From Burkholderia sp. OK233 (GTDB lineage: Bacteria; Pseudomonadota; Gammaproteobacteria; Burkholderiales; Burkholderiaceae), in assembly GCF_900230185.1 (NCBI RefSeq), contig NZ_OCSR01000002.1, forward strand, positions 558,001 through 622,000: a stretch of DNA of 64,000 nucleotides, in the 5' to 3' direction. Under the pieces are notes generated by a model. That model saw nothing but the letters and a program-made list of their open reading frames with translations, ran no database searches and was not told where the DNA came from. Positions 25,529-34,438 of the stretch are shown here, piece after piece; the stretch's first letter is position 1; every line of letters begins with the position of its first letter. Both the position numbers and the translations under genes were made by a program.

Positions 25529-25879
25529 ATCGGCAGAGGGTGCGGGGACGATAGTGCCTTCATGGCGAAGTTAAGATGAATGACGACTGTCTCAGGTCGA
25601 CCCACACGAGCCACCTGCATTTCTCCATAGCGGTCATCCAGTGCGACCTTGCGCTGAGTTCGGAGCTACAACACATTGCCAGGCGCTTTACCGTGTGCCC
25701 GAACAGAGCCTCGGTAAGAAAAAGGCCTCGTGCAACGCCTGAGCATAGGAGATGGTCGACAAATTAGTTCGACGCGCGGCATCAAATTCGGTGAACACCC
25801 ATCTGGCCGTACGCGGTCGTCAATGCGAACGTGGGGTATCCTGATTCCTGTTGCGAGTGACCACAACAAAGAGGCGACA
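25529..25879. other. Intergenic region, 351 bp, promoter of the hydroxyproline dehydratase genes
   Basis: No gene is supported; the open frame running into the next gene from 25730 has no family-like N-terminus. A degenerate copy of the island's GntR operator (TATCCTGATTCCTG, 25837-25850) lies 30 bp before the GTG start. Confidence 0.5.
25841..25850. promoter_or_regulatory. Weak candidate GntR operator
   Basis: CTGATTCCTG matches the island consensus YTGKATCCAA at 6 of 10 positions and is preceded by the same TATC as the best sites. It is the only candidate before the aconitase-X genes. Confidence 0.3.
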
Positions 25880-27136
25880 GTGCTTGAACTATCGGTTCGT
25901 GACAAAGCGATGCTGAGCGGTGAATTGGGTGATGGTGCAGCGCTTGCGATGCGTATAGTCGTCGCCACGGCGCATGTGATGAATGCTCAAAGACTTGTCG
26001 ACATTTCCTCCGCTCATATCGACGGGTGTCTGTACCACGGATCCGTGAGTCTCGATTTCGTCGAGCGCTTTGTTGCATCCGGAACGCGGGTCGTCGTTCC
26101 AACCACACTCAATGTCGGATCGCTCGACCTCATACACCCGGAGCTGTATCGCGGCAAACCGGAAACTGCGAACGCGGCAAAGCGCCTTATGGAAGCGCAT
26201 CTGGAACTCGGGTGCGAAGCGACCTTCACATGCGCACCGTACCAGCTAAAGCACCGCCCACGCCTGGGTGATCAGATCGCGTGGGCTGAATCGAATGCGA
26301 TCGTTTTCGCCAACTCAGTTTTGGGCGCGCGGACGAGTCGCTACGGCGATTTTCTCGATCTCGCGGCGGCAATTACTGGTCGCGTCCCGTATGCCGGATT
26401 GCATGTCACCGAAAACCGGGCCGCCCATCTTGTGCTCACAGCGCCCAACCTCTGTGATTCACCGCGGCGCGACGCCTATTTCGCCGCTCTCGGCTTTCTT
26501 CTCGGCCTTAAAGCTGGAGCGACAATAGCCGCGATCACTGGACTACCGGCGGACACGACGGAAGACGAATTGAAATCTCTTGGCGCTGCGGCCGCATCCA
26601 GCGGCTCAGTAGCGCTCTTCCACGCGGTAGGAATTACCCCAGAAGCTTCGACGCTTGACGCCGCGCTACAGGGCGGCGAGCCGGAACAGACGATTATTGT
26701 CAGCGAGGCGGACCTTGTCGCGATCCATCGTAAGTGGAACGATGCTCGCTCCAGCGGGCCGCTCGCCGCGATCAGTCTGGGAACACCGCATTTTTCGGTT
26801 GACGAGTTCCGTCGGCTCACCAAACTGTTCGAATCACACAAAGGGCCGCTCCGATGCGACTTCTATGTAAATACGAGCCGTTATGTTCTCTGGCAGATCG
26901 AAGAGGAAGGACTCGCCCAGCGACTGGCCTCGCGCGGCGTTCAGATTGTGGTGGACACATGTACCTACATCACTCCCGTGATGAAACAGATCAACGGACT
27001 GGTGATGACTAACTCAGGGAAGTGGGCTCACTATGCTCCTGCGAACATCGGCGTCACTGTCGCGTTCGGGAGCATGACCGAATGTGTTCGTTCCGCCTTC
27101 GAAGGGAGAGTTTGCATTGATGAACTGGCCGGCTAG
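25880..27136 (+). CDS. cis-3-hydroxy-L-proline dehydratase, large subunit (aconitase X)
   Basis: A 418-residue aconitase-X catalytic subunit. Family proteins begin with a short segment like LELSVRDKAMLSGELGDGAA; that places the start at GTG 25880 (AGAGG 6 bp upstream), not at the far upstream ATG. Conserved stretches include DISSAHIDGCLYHG, VPTTLNVGSLDL, GCEATFTCAPYQ, WAESNAIVFANSVLGARTSRYGD, DTCTYITP and MTNSGKWAHYAPANIG; Cys in TCAPYQ and VDTCTY are the candidate iron-cluster ligands. Together with the small subunit it removes water from cis-3-hydroxy-L-proline to give pyrroline-2-carboxylate. Mevalonate phosphate dehydratase is the other AcnX activity but is archaeal; the surrounding hydroxyproline genes favour this call. 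Confidence 0.85.
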   Translation: MLELSVRDKAMLSGELGDGAALAMRIVVATAHVMNAQRLVDISSAHIDGCLYHGSVSLDFVERFVASGTRVVVPTTLNVGSLDLIHPELYRGKPETANAAKRLMEAHLELGCEATFTCAPYQLKHRPRLGDQIAWAESNAIVFANSVLGARTSRYGDFLDLAAAITGRVPYAGLHVTENRAAHLVLTAPNLCDSPRRDAYFAALGFLLGLKAGATIAAITGLPADTTEDELKSLGAAAASSGSVALFHAVGITPEASTLDAALQGGEPEQTIIVSEADLVAIHRKWNDARSSGPLAAISLGTPHFSVDEFRRLTKLFESHKGPLRCDFYVNTSRYVLWQIEEEGLAQRLASRGVQIVVDTCTYITPVMKQINGLVMTNSGKWAHYAPANIGVTVAFGSMTECVRSAFEGRVCIDELAG

Positions 27137-27617
27137 AGCTACGACCATGATCCCGCCCACTCTCGAGCTTGACGGCAAGGTCCTCGTGCCGGGGCGAGCA
27201 AGCGGCCTCACAATCGCGCTTCCCCCGCTGAGCTTCTGGGGCGGCTACGACGCTGAAAACGGGATGATCATCGACAAGACACATGCGGGCTATGGACAAA
27301 GCCTGAAAGACCGGATACTTGTGATGCCGCGGGCGCGCGGGTCCAGCTCCAGCAGCAGCGTGCTGGCTGAGGCGTTGCGCAACGGGACTGGTCCCAGCGG
27401 CATCGTACTGGCAGAACGCGACCTGATTCTTGCCATAGGCGTTATTGCCGCCAACGAACTCTATGCCCTAAGCGTACCCGTCGTGAGTGTTGGCGAAGAC
27501 GTGTTTGCGCAAGTTGCGTCTTTCACCGCAACACTGCAGATAGACGCCTGCGATACGTCGCGCCCCGCGAGAATTTACGTCACAGACAGTGAACGTGATG
27601 GGAGCCGCAACCCATAG
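27120..27617 (+). CDS. cis-3-hydroxy-L-proline dehydratase, small (swivel) subunit
   Basis: A 165-residue aconitase-X swivel domain. Its start lies inside the last codons of the large-subunit gene, a 17-bp overlap, with AGGGAGAG upstream, so the two subunits are translationally coupled. Diagnostic parts are VPGRASGLTIALPPLSFWGGYD and the Ser-rich active-site loop MPRARGSSSSSSVLAE; then GIVLAERDLILAIGVIAANELY. The serine in this loop is catalytic in the family. Bacterial AcnX can be one fused chain or two chains; this is the two-chain form with the large subunit first. Confidence 0.85.
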   Translation: MNWPARATTMIPPTLELDGKVLVPGRASGLTIALPPLSFWGGYDAENGMIIDKTHAGYGQSLKDRILVMPRARGSSSSSSVLAEALRNGTGPSGIVLAERDLILAIGVIAANELYALSVPVVSVGEDVFAQVASFTATLQIDACDTSRPARIYVTDSERDGSRNP

Positions 27618-27896
27618 AGATTCCGGCATGCGGCTCGGTCGTATAAACGAAACTAGTTGTACCCGAGAATCGCGACCGATGCGACGTCCGCTCGTTCAAG
27701 TGTACTGCCCACGAGGCTCGATAGTGGCGAGGTCAGCAGTGCCGCATAAGAAGAAGCCGGCGCAACTGCAGCGCAGCTTTGAACGTTGCGATGCGCAATG
27801 CTTACGACCTGCCGATAAGACGAATGCAACAATGCAGTGTGTACCATGACGTGCGATGTCCTAAAACAGTAAGAGAAAGCGGTCGACGCGGGCACG

Positions 27897-28448
27897 CTAC
27901 CCCAGGCGATTTGCTGCCTTCGACGAAAAACCTGTGCTCGCTTCAATCGCGCTAACGTTTTCAGGTCTCGCGAACGCATCAGGAGCGTCGTCGCCGGGAC
28001 TACGCTGCCGTCCGATGGCCTTGAAAAAGGTCTCGAGACCTGATGGCAGGAAGAACCACACCCAGTGCAAATCTTCGGTTCCGTCGTTTATCAACGTATG
28101 CGATTGCTGTGGACCCAGGAAAACTGTCATTCCTGGCTCGATCGGGTAAGCGTGCCCTTCCACAACCGCCTTGCCCTTGCCTCGGATGAAGTGAAGCACC
28201 TCTTCAGACTCGGCGTGCGCGTGCAGGCGAACAAATCCACCCGGCGGCACGGTCTGCGTGCCAGCCGAAAACGGGCGTTGCATCGATACAAGGTGGGGCG
28301 CAACGTGAACGGCGGCATAGCCATTTGCCGGCACAGGTTGCCAATAGCTCTCCTCGTTGCGCGGATAGACGATCAGGAACTGAGGTTTCTTATCACAGTC
28401 GTTTGGACCTGCCACGGAGTCTCCGTTGTCGCGTGCTCCATCTGTCAT
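27897..28448 (-). CDS. Cupin-domain protein
   Basis: A 183-residue protein with one cupin barrel. The start at 28448 has GAGGTG 5 bp upstream; a longer frame to 28556 would run through the operator. Motif 1 is RLHAHAESEEVLHFIRGKG with His and Glu metal ligands, motif 2 is GPQQSHTLINDG with a His. It probably binds a divalent metal in the cytoplasm. It diverges from the reductase-like gene at 28576 and both share one GntR operator in the gap, so it belongs to the hydroxyproline regulon. Its reaction is not evident. Confidence 0.8.
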   Translation of the reverse strand: MTDGARDNGDSVAGPNDCDKKPQFLIVYPRNEESYWQPVPANGYAAVHVAPHLVSMQRPFSAGTQTVPPGGFVRLHAHAESEEVLHFIRGKGKAVVEGHAYPIEPGMTVFLGPQQSHTLINDGTEDLHWVWFFLPSGLETFFKAIGRQRSPGDDAPDAFARPENVSAIEASTGFSSKAANRLG

Positions 28449-28506
28449 TTGCACCTCACACGAACGTCGATTGATAGCGAGAACTCTCTTTGTGTGAAAC
28501 AATATC

Positions 28507-28516
28507 CTGTATCCAA
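28507..28516. promoter_or_regulatory. GntR operator a
   Basis: CTGTATCCAA within ACAATATCCTGTATCCAATT, between the divergent cupin (28448) and reductase (28576) genes. One of nine copies of the island consensus YTGKATCCAA. Confidence 0.75.
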
Positions 28517-28575
28517 TTAATGCGCAACGCGTGTTTTCCAGTACGGGGTTGCGCATTCATCCAGGATGGTCCGAA

Positions 28576-29349
28576 ATGATTGAACGAATAGGTTTCATTG
28601 GTACAGGGGCAATCACCGAGGCAATCGTCACCGGCCTTGCTGCGGCGCCTCGTGAGCTACGCGAGATCTGGGTCTCACCTCGCAATCAGGAAACAGCAGC
28701 AAGGCTATCAGGCAGACATGCGTTGGTTCACGTCGGTCGGGACAATCAGGATGTCGCGGACAGATGCGACCTGCTGTGCCTGGCCGTGCGACCTCAGGTT
28801 GCACCGCAGGTGCTATCGCAACTTCATCTGACGTCGACGCACTACATTTTCAGTTTCATTGCGACGTGGAATCGCGAACGAATAGCGGCATTGATGCCCG
28901 AGGTGAAGCATATCGTCCGTCTTGCCCCTTTGCCGATGGTCGCGCAGGCGATGGGGCCGACCATCATCTACCCAGACGACCGTGTCGCCACCGAACTTTT
29001 TGCGCCGCTCGGTACCGCTATTCCTGTCAAGGACGAAGACGCTTTTGACAGTCTGTTTGCGTCGACCTCGTTGATGGGAAGTTTCTTTGCCATGATCGAG
29101 ACACAGGCAATGTGGCTACATCAAAAAGGTATCCCCTATCCTGACGCACGCACCTATCTTGCGTCGCTATTTAACGGGCTGGCCTGCACTGCCAGTACAA
29201 GACGTGAACCCTTCGCCGAACTCTCGAAGGAGTTTTCCACGTCTGGCGGCCTAAACGAGCAGATGACCGCTGACCTTCAGTCGCAAGGGGTATTCCGCGC
29301 TCAAGCCAGCGCGCTCGACCGTATTCTCGCCCGTATCAGGAAACAGTGA
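28576..29349 (+). CDS. Pyrroline-5-carboxylate reductase-like protein
   Basis: A 257-residue ProC-family protein. The start at 28576 gives the correct N-terminus MIERIGFIGTGAITEAIVTGL (dinucleotide motif GxGxxxEA) with AGGATGG upstream. The C-terminal dimerisation domain is recognisable but divergent: the ProC motif SPGGTT reads TSGGLNEQ. In this island a cyclic-imine reductase could act on pyrroline-2-carboxylate or pyrroline-4-hydroxy-2-carboxylate; whether it still makes proline is open. The shared operator at 28507 ties it to the regulon. Confidence 0.78.
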   Translation: MIERIGFIGTGAITEAIVTGLAAAPRELREIWVSPRNQETAARLSGRHALVHVGRDNQDVADRCDLLCLAVRPQVAPQVLSQLHLTSTHYIFSFIATWNRERIAALMPEVKHIVRLAPLPMVAQAMGPTIIYPDDRVATELFAPLGTAIPVKDEDAFDSLFASTSLMGSFFAMIETQAMWLHQKGIPYPDARTYLASLFNGLACTASTRREPFAELSKEFSTSGGLNEQMTADLQSQGVFRAQASALDRILARIRKQ

Positions 29350-29419
29350 AGCATTCCGGCTCGCCTGTAGTTTGCAGGCCGCCCGCAATCAGCGGCCGCA
29401 TGGCGAGATGCCGCAGGCC

Positions 29420-31030
29420 CTAGGCTGCAGAATCCGCTGCTTGCGCTGGCGCGTTCAGTTCGCCGTCAACCAGACGCCAAACGGCCATTGGATTGGCCTC
29501 CTTTACCGCTGCCGGCAGCAAAGCATCCGGCAGATCCTGATAACACACAGGTCGCAGGAACCGGTCGATCGCCGTCGCGCCCACCGACGTAAACATCGGA
29601 TTCGATGTGGACGGAAAGGGACCGCCATGAACCATCGCATGGCAGACTTCCACCCCCGTCGGGAAACCATTGGCGAGGATACGTCCGGCCTTGCGCTCAA
29701 GAACCGGCAACAGGCGCTGAGCGTCTGCATGGTCCACAGCGTCGATCTGCAGAGTGACGGTAAGCTGCCCTTCCACGTGTTCCGCGACCAAAAGCAATTC
29801 ATCAAAGTCACGCGCACGAATCACCACAGACGCCGGGCCAAACATCTCTGCTTCGAGCTCGGGTGTAGCCAGCAGGCGCCGAGCATCGGTCACATACAGG
29901 GCAGCCTGCGCGGCATTCGGAAGTTCGCCCGCCGACACGCCCTGTGCAACCTTCGTCACGCCCTGAACCCCATCGACCTTCTGCGCTCCACTGCGGAAGG
30001 CGTCGAAGATTCCGGGTGTCAACATCGTCTGCGCCGGTTTTGTCACCAACGATTCACCTGCCGCCTTGATGAATCGATCAAGGTCCGGACCTTCAATCGC
30101 CAGAACCAGCCCAGGATTCGTGCAGAACTGCCCAGCACCCAGCGTCAACGAATTCGCGAAGGCCTTCCCGATCGCCTCGGCGCGGCTCGCGAGTGCACCG
30201 GGGAACAGAAACACCGGGTTGATACTGCTCATTTCGGCATAGACAGGAATAGGTTCGGCTCTAGCGTTCGCGATTCGCACAAGCGCGAGGCCTCCCTGAC
30301 GGGAACCCGTGAACCCAACTGCCTTGATCACCGGATGCGCGACCAACGCTTCCCCGAGTTTGCGGCCAGCGCCAAAAAGCAGCGAGAACACGCCCTCCGG
30401 CAATCCGTGCTCCCTGACCGCTTTCTGGATTGCGCGCCCTACCAATTCTGACGTTCCGAGATGCGCGCCGTGTGCTTTGACGATAACCGGTGCGCCCGCT
30501 GCGAGTGCCGAAGCGGTGTCGCCTCCCGCAACTGAAAAGGCAAGTGGAAAGTTACTCGCGCCAAACACCGCGACGGGACCAACCGGCACCTTCGCCAAGC
30601 GCAGGTCCGCACGAGGCAGCGGCTGCCGCTCAGGCTGTGCGTGATCGATCGTCGAACCAAGAAAGTGCCCATCCCGCACGACCTTCGCAAAAAGGCGTAG
30701 CTGACCGACAGTCCGGCCACGCTCACCCTGTAAACGCGCAATCGGAAGGCCGGTCTCCGCACGTGCCCGTTCGATCAGTTCATCTCCGATGCCGAGGATG
30801 TTGTCGGCAATTGCGTCCAGGAACGCGGCACGTTTCGCTAGCGTGACGTTCCGGAAAAGGTCGAAGGCCTGACCCGCCAGAGAGGCTGCGCGCTCCACCT
30901 CCTCGGCACCGCCCATACCGAAGGATGGCTCCGAAATCTCTGAGTCGCTTGCGGGATTGAACGCGCGCTGGCTGCCTTCGGTGCCACGCACCGCGGAAAA
31001 GCCGATAAGCATTTCGCCAGTAATGGTCAT
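29420..31030 (-). CDS. Alpha-ketoglutarate semialdehyde dehydrogenase
   Basis: A 536-residue aldehyde dehydrogenase of the ketoglutaric-semialdehyde (KGSADH type III) class. Catalytic residues: Cys303 in [10 protein letters not shown] and Glu266 in [10 protein letters not shown]; the cofactor region shows [16 protein letters not shown] and FTGSRQGG. It oxidises 2-oxoglutarate semialdehyde to 2-oxoglutarate, the last step of trans-4-hydroxyproline breakdown, in the cytoplasm. It is 33 bp downstream of the deaminase gene, in the same transcription unit, behind two GntR operators. The two-step pairing with a dihydrodipicolinate synthase-like deaminase supports the call. Confidence 0.9.
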   Translation of the reverse strand: MTITGEMLIGFSAVRGTEGSQRAFNPASDSEISEPSFGMGGAEEVERAASLAGQAFDLFRNVTLAKRAAFLDAIADNILGIGDELIERARAETGLPIARLQGERGRTVGQLRLFAKVVRDGHFLGSTIDHAQPERQPLPRADLRLAKVPVGPVAVFGASNFPLAFSVAGGDTASALAAGAPVIVKAHGAHLGTSELVGRAIQKAVREHGLPEGVFSLLFGAGRKLGEALVAHPVIKAVGFTGSRQGGLALVRIANARAEPIPVYAEMSSINPVFLFPGALASRAEAIGKAFANSLTLGAGQFCTNPGLVLAIEGPDLDRFIKAAGESLVTKPAQTMLTPGIFDAFRSGAQKVDGVQGVTKVAQGVSAGELPNAAQAALYVTDARRLLATPELEAEMFGPASVVIRARDFDELLLVAEHVEGQLTVTLQIDAVDHADAQRLLPVLERKAGRILANGFPTGVEVCHAMVHGGPFPSTSNPMFTSVGATAIDRFLRPVCYQDLPDALLPAAVKEANPMAVWRLVDGELNAPAQAADSAA

Positions 31031-31063
31031 GTCGATATCTTCAAAAAAGGACCGGAGGCCTCG

Positions 31064-31966
31064 TTAGTAACCGAGTGCCTTGAGGTCTTCCAGCGTCTTG
31101 CGCATGATGGCAATGGTGGTTTCGCGCTCTTCGCCGACCAGATCGAGGCGCGGCGGTTTCACGGTTTCCGCCGAACCCGTGATGATGTGCTCAGCGAGCT
31201 TGATGTGCTGGACCAGTTTCACCACCGTGTCGAGGTGGAACAGCGGGGTCAGGGCGGCATACAGTTTGCGTGCCGTCGCGAAATCACCCTTGACTGCAAG
31301 ATTCAGAAGGTTGACCGATTCCTTGGGCAGCGCGTTCGCCATCCCTGAGACCCATGCCTTTACGCCAAGTGCGGCACTTTCAAGAATCAGATCGTCCACA
31401 CCGCAGACCACCTCAAGTCGACCGTCGAACCGGCTGATCAAGTCGGTCACACGTGTGGTTTCGTACGACTCTTCCTTGATTGCCACAATGGTGGGCTCCT
31501 CGAGCAGTTGCTCGACGACATCAGGCGTCAGGTCCACCCCATAGCCGCGCGGATTGTTGTACAGCAGGATATCAAGGCTGGATGCCTTCGCAACTGTCTT
31601 GTAAAAAGCCACCGTTTCACGAACATCCGACTTGTAGGTCAAGCCCGGGAAGACCATCAAGCCATCGATGCCGATCTTTTCGGCTTCCTTGGCATACGCC
31701 ACGGCGTTCCCGGTGTTCGTTTCCGCCAGGCCTGAGATGATGGGCACGCGGCCTTTGATCATCTCTTTCGCCGTACGCAGGACCGTCAGCTTTTCTTCCG
31801 GTGTGAGTTGTGCGTTCTCGCCCACCATGCCCATCATCACCACGCCGCTGACACCATTCACGATCAGGCGTTCAAGCCCAGCGCGGATAGCCTCGATGTC
31901 GAGCGTGAAGTCGGATTTCAGTTTGGTGGTAACTGCGGGGAAGACGCCTTGCCAATTGATAGCCAT
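31064..31966 (-). CDS. Pyrroline-4-hydroxy-2-carboxylate deaminase, copy 1 (DHDPS family)
   Basis: A 300-residue class I aldolase-type enzyme. Lys164 in VAIKEESYETTR is the Schiff-base residue and Tyr136 in LLYNNPRGYG the proton donor; the fold is the DapA/NanA barrel. In hydroxyproline clusters this family (LhpC type) converts pyrroline-4-hydroxy-2-carboxylate to 2-oxoglutarate semialdehyde and ammonia. The start at 31966 (MAINWQGVFPAVTTKL) has AAGGA 8 bp upstream. It is colinear with the second copy at 35487 without gaps. It forms a unit with the semialdehyde dehydrogenase gene. Confidence 0.85.
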   Translation of the reverse strand: MAINWQGVFPAVTTKLKSDFTLDIEAIRAGLERLIVNGVSGVVMMGMVGENAQLTPEEKLTVLRTAKEMIKGRVPIISGLAETNTGNAVAYAKEAEKIGIDGLMVFPGLTYKSDVRETVAFYKTVAKASSLDILLYNNPRGYGVDLTPDVVEQLLEEPTIVAIKEESYETTRVTDLISRFDGRLEVVCGVDDLILESAALGVKAWVSGMANALPKESVNLLNLAVKGDFATARKLYAALTPLFHLDTVVKLVQHIKLAEHIITGSAETVKPPRLDLVGEERETTIAIMRKTLEDLKALGY

Positions 31967-32022
31967 GATCCATTCCTTCTTTAAAGTCGAGGGTCCGTGA
32001 CGCCTCGCGCAAATTGTGTATA

Positions 32023-32032
32023 TTGGATCCAA
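32023..32032. promoter_or_regulatory. GntR operator b
   Basis: TTGGATCCAA, a perfect 10-bp palindrome, 57 bp upstream of the first deaminase gene. Confidence 0.75.
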
Positions 32033-32092
32033 ATAAGGCGCTCAAAAAAATGTTGCAACGCCTGCAGCGTTTAAGGGAAGTTATATAGTATC

Positions 32093-32102
32093 CTGGATCC
32101 AA
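32093..32102. promoter_or_regulatory. GntR operator c
   Basis: CTGGATCCAA within TATCCTGGATCCAATAT; the identical 17-mer recurs at operator h, 11 kb away. Two sites 70 bp apart before one promoter may allow looping or cooperative repression. Confidence 0.8.
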
Positions 32103-32345
32103 TATTCATAATTAAAGCACGAAACAAAGCCGAGGATTCTAGAGGTTTACCCCATACGACACGCCGCGTTTGCGACGCATGGACTTCAAAACGTAAGCCT
32201 GATCTACGAGTCATTTTTAATATGGATAGCTAACCATAACTCGTACGACAAAAGAGAGCGCGTTCTGTAATTTATGTGCGCTCTAAGTTTGCCATAGGGC
32301 AGAAGGGATGAAGGGATGAAGAATTACAGACGATGGCTAGCGGAA

Positions 32346-33068
32346 TCAGCGCGTCACCACCGCGTCAACAACCGACATGATCTGCTGCGCGGCCGTCTTG
32401 ACGTGCTGCTCCAGCAGTTTGGCCCCAAGCTTCGCGTCGCGCTTCCTGCATGCCTGGACCAAGGCCATGTGCTCGTCATGCGACTGCTCGCGGATCGGCA
32501 CCTGCACGGCTTGAAAGCGGAAATAACGGTCGCAGCGGTCATGCAAGACCCGCAACATCTGCAGCGTGATATCCCGCTGCGCAGGCAGATAAAGCGTTTC
32601 GTGCAAACGCCAGTTCAGTTGCCCCCACACGCCCGAGTCCGCCTTGTCCATTTCCTTGACAAGCCGTTCCGCTTTGCCCATCTCGGCCTCGCTGATGCGC
32701 GGAATAGCTTCGGAAAAGATCCACGGTTCAAGACGTAGCCTGATGTCGAACGTCTCCTTCACCTCGTCTATCGACAGTTCGGAGACGTACGCGCCCTTGT
32801 GCGGGACATTGGTCAGCAACCCCTCTGCCGTCAAACGGGTGATGGCCTCACGGATAGGAACGCGGCTGACGCCGAGTTCCTCGGCGAGCGCCTCCTGCCG
32901 CAATGCCTCACCCGGAGCCAGGTCGCCGCTCAGGATTCGCTGCCGAACCGCCGTTGTGACGAGTTCGACTGTAGTTGGCCGGACAATCTTGCGCGTGCTC
33001 TCGTCCGCGATAACTTCGCTCATCGTGGACGCTTCTTTGGTACGACGTTTGGCGGCTACCGGGGGCAT
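32346..33068 (-). CDS. GntR-family regulator with FCD domain, likely controller of the hydroxyproline island
   Basis: A 240-residue regulator. The winged helix is at about residues 30-95 (RILSGDLAPGEALRQEALAEELGVSRVPIREAITRL, read in two parts), the all-helical FCD ligand domain follows, with three His at the usual metal-site positions (NWRLHETLY, SHDEHMALV, LLEQHVK). It sits in the centre of the island, and nine operators of the type used by FCD regulators (YTGKATCCAA) mark the island's promoters, including two just before this gene. FCD regulators are usually repressors released by a pathway metabolite, here presumably a hydroxyproline or imino acid. ATG 33023 is an alternative start. Confidence 0.88.
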   Translation of the reverse strand: MPPVAAKRRTKEASTMSEVIADESTRKIVRPTTVELVTTAVRQRILSGDLAPGEALRQEALAEELGVSRVPIREAITRLTAEGLLTNVPHKGAYVSELSIDEVKETFDIRLRLEPWIFSEAIPRISEAEMGKAERLVKEMDKADSGVWGQLNWRLHETLYLPAQRDITLQMLRVLHDRCDRYFRFQAVQVPIREQSHDEHMALVQACRKRDAKLGAKLLEQHVKTAAQQIMSVVDAVVTR

Positions 33069-33089
33069 GATCAGTTTCAGTAAAGGATT

Positions 33090-33099
33090 CAGGATACAG
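33090..33099. promoter_or_regulatory. GntR operator d
   Basis: CTGTATCCTG on the minus strand, 22 bp before the GntR start, with 8 of 10 consensus positions. Suggests autoregulation. Confidence 0.6.
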
Positions 33100-33125
33100 T
33101 GGCCATGCTACCACGTCGCCGGCTT

Positions 33126-33135
33126 TCGGATACAA
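33126..33135. promoter_or_regulatory. GntR operator e
   Basis: TTGTATCCGA on the minus strand, 36 bp from operator d, also before the GntR gene. Confidence 0.55.
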
Positions 33136-33156
33136 AATCCAATGGCCGACGCTGCA

Positions 33157-34392
33157 TCACTGCAACGCTTTCCGTACCCACGCGCCGTTCTTCATCACGC
33201 CAGCGATGCGCTCACCCTGCCCGGCAAGGACACTGATATCTCTTAGCGGATCACCGTCAACAACGAGCAGGTCAGCGAAGGCTCCCGGGGCGACGACTCC
33301 AAGACGGCCCTGCTGTCCAACTATTTCGGCACCCACGACCGTAGCCTGACAGATCGTCTCGAAAGCACCAAGAATTTCTGAACGGATCGTCAGTTCATCG
33401 CTTTGATAGTCGTGCATGTCGCCCAGCAGATCGGTGCCAAGACCCATTTTCACCCCGTTACGTTTGAGTAGTTCGAGCGCTTTCAGGCCCTGAATACGAA
33501 CGTTCTCGTTTTTCGCGAGAGCACTTTCTGACACGCCGGCCTTCGCACCGACCTTGCTCATCGCGTCATAGGTAACGAGCGTTGGCACCGCAAACGCTCC
33601 AAACTCTGCCATGACAGCCGCCGCCTCGTCATCGATCAGGTTGCCGTGCTCAATCGTGCGTACCCCGAGCTTCACGACGCGAGCGATCGCCTTGCCTGTG
33701 TAGGCATGCGCCATGACATAGGTCTGGTGCGACGCGGCTTCCTCGACGATGGCCTTGACCTCGTCGACGGAAAACTGAAGATTCCCAATCGGATCCGTTG
33801 GCGACGCAACGCCACCTGACGCCATGATCTTGATGTGGTGTGCGCCGGCGCGCATCTCTTCGCGGACGGCCTTGCGTACGTCGTCCACACCATCGACGAT
33901 ACGCCCGATTGCCCCGAGATTGCGGTGACAGCCACAGGGGTCGGGATCGGAGTTGTCGAAGCGCTCGCGGAAGTCACCATGACCGCCCGTCTGCGACAGC
34001 GCCTTACCGGCCACATATAAGCGCGGCCCGGCAATCACTCCCTCTTCGATTGCACGCGAGAGCGCGTAGTCGGCGCCGCCGGCATCCCGCACGGTTGTGA
34101 AGCCCCGGTTAAGCATACCGCTCAGGATCGGTACTGCCCGCAATACGGCAAAGGTGTTCGGCAAACGCCCGTTGTTCCCAAGGTGCGCAACCGATGCAAT
34201 GACGTGAGCATGGCAGTCAATCATACCGGGCATGACCGTCTTGCCCCCAACGTCAATAACCTGCGCGCCATCTATCGACACCGGTTCGCGGGTGACGTCC
34301 TTGATGACCTCCCCGTCCACGACAATCGAATAGCGGGCAGTGTCGTTTTCGTGATTCACGTCCAGGACGCGTGCGTTTTTCAGGATCAACAT
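33157..34392 (-). CDS. Metal-dependent amidohydrolase, prolidase-like
   Basis: A 411-residue amidohydrolase-superfamily enzyme. The start at 34392 (MLILKNARVLDVNHENDTARY) is preceded by GGGG. Binuclear metal ligands are visible: HxH in GMIDCHAHVIASVAHLG, the carboxylated Lys in HHIKIMASGG, His in MAHAYTGKA and IEHGNLI, and Asp in MGLGTDLLGDMHD. This subgroup contains Xaa-Pro dipeptidases and imidazolonepropionase-like enzymes. Encoded in one unit with hydroxyproline epimerase and dehydrogenase, it plausibly releases hydroxyproline from Xaa-Hyp dipeptides derived from collagen or plant cell wall protein; this role is inference. No signal peptide, so cytoplasmic. Confidence 0.8.
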   Translation of the reverse strand: MLILKNARVLDVNHENDTARYSIVVDGEVIKDVTREPVSIDGAQVIDVGGKTVMPGMIDCHAHVIASVAHLGNNGRLPNTFAVLRAVPILSGMLNRGFTTVRDAGGADYALSRAIEEGVIAGPRLYVAGKALSQTGGHGDFRERFDNSDPDPCGCHRNLGAIGRIVDGVDDVRKAVREEMRAGAHHIKIMASGGVASPTDPIGNLQFSVDEVKAIVEEAASHQTYVMAHAYTGKAIARVVKLGVRTIEHGNLIDDEAAAVMAEFGAFAVPTLVTYDAMSKVGAKAGVSESALAKNENVRIQGLKALELLKRNGVKMGLGTDLLGDMHDYQSDELTIRSEILGAFETICQATVVGAEIVGQQGRLGVVAPGAFADLLVVDGDPLRDISVLAGQGERIAGVMKNGAWVRKALQ

Positions 34393-34438
34393 TTCGATTC
34401 CCCAGCTGATTTTCGAGCGACCCACGGGCCGCGGTAGA

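Larger units (their letters stand above)
31967..32345. other. Intergenic region with two GntR operators
   Basis: A 379-bp AT-rich gap, clearly lower in GC than its neighbours, without a supported gene. It contains operators b and c (separate entries) and the promoter of the deaminase-dehydrogenase unit; the part 32110-32345, past the GntR gene's stop, shows nothing further. Confidence 0.55.

Noticed and set aside
29372-30451. 359-residue open frame on the plus strand
   Set aside because: Antisense to the semialdehyde dehydrogenase; no family features.
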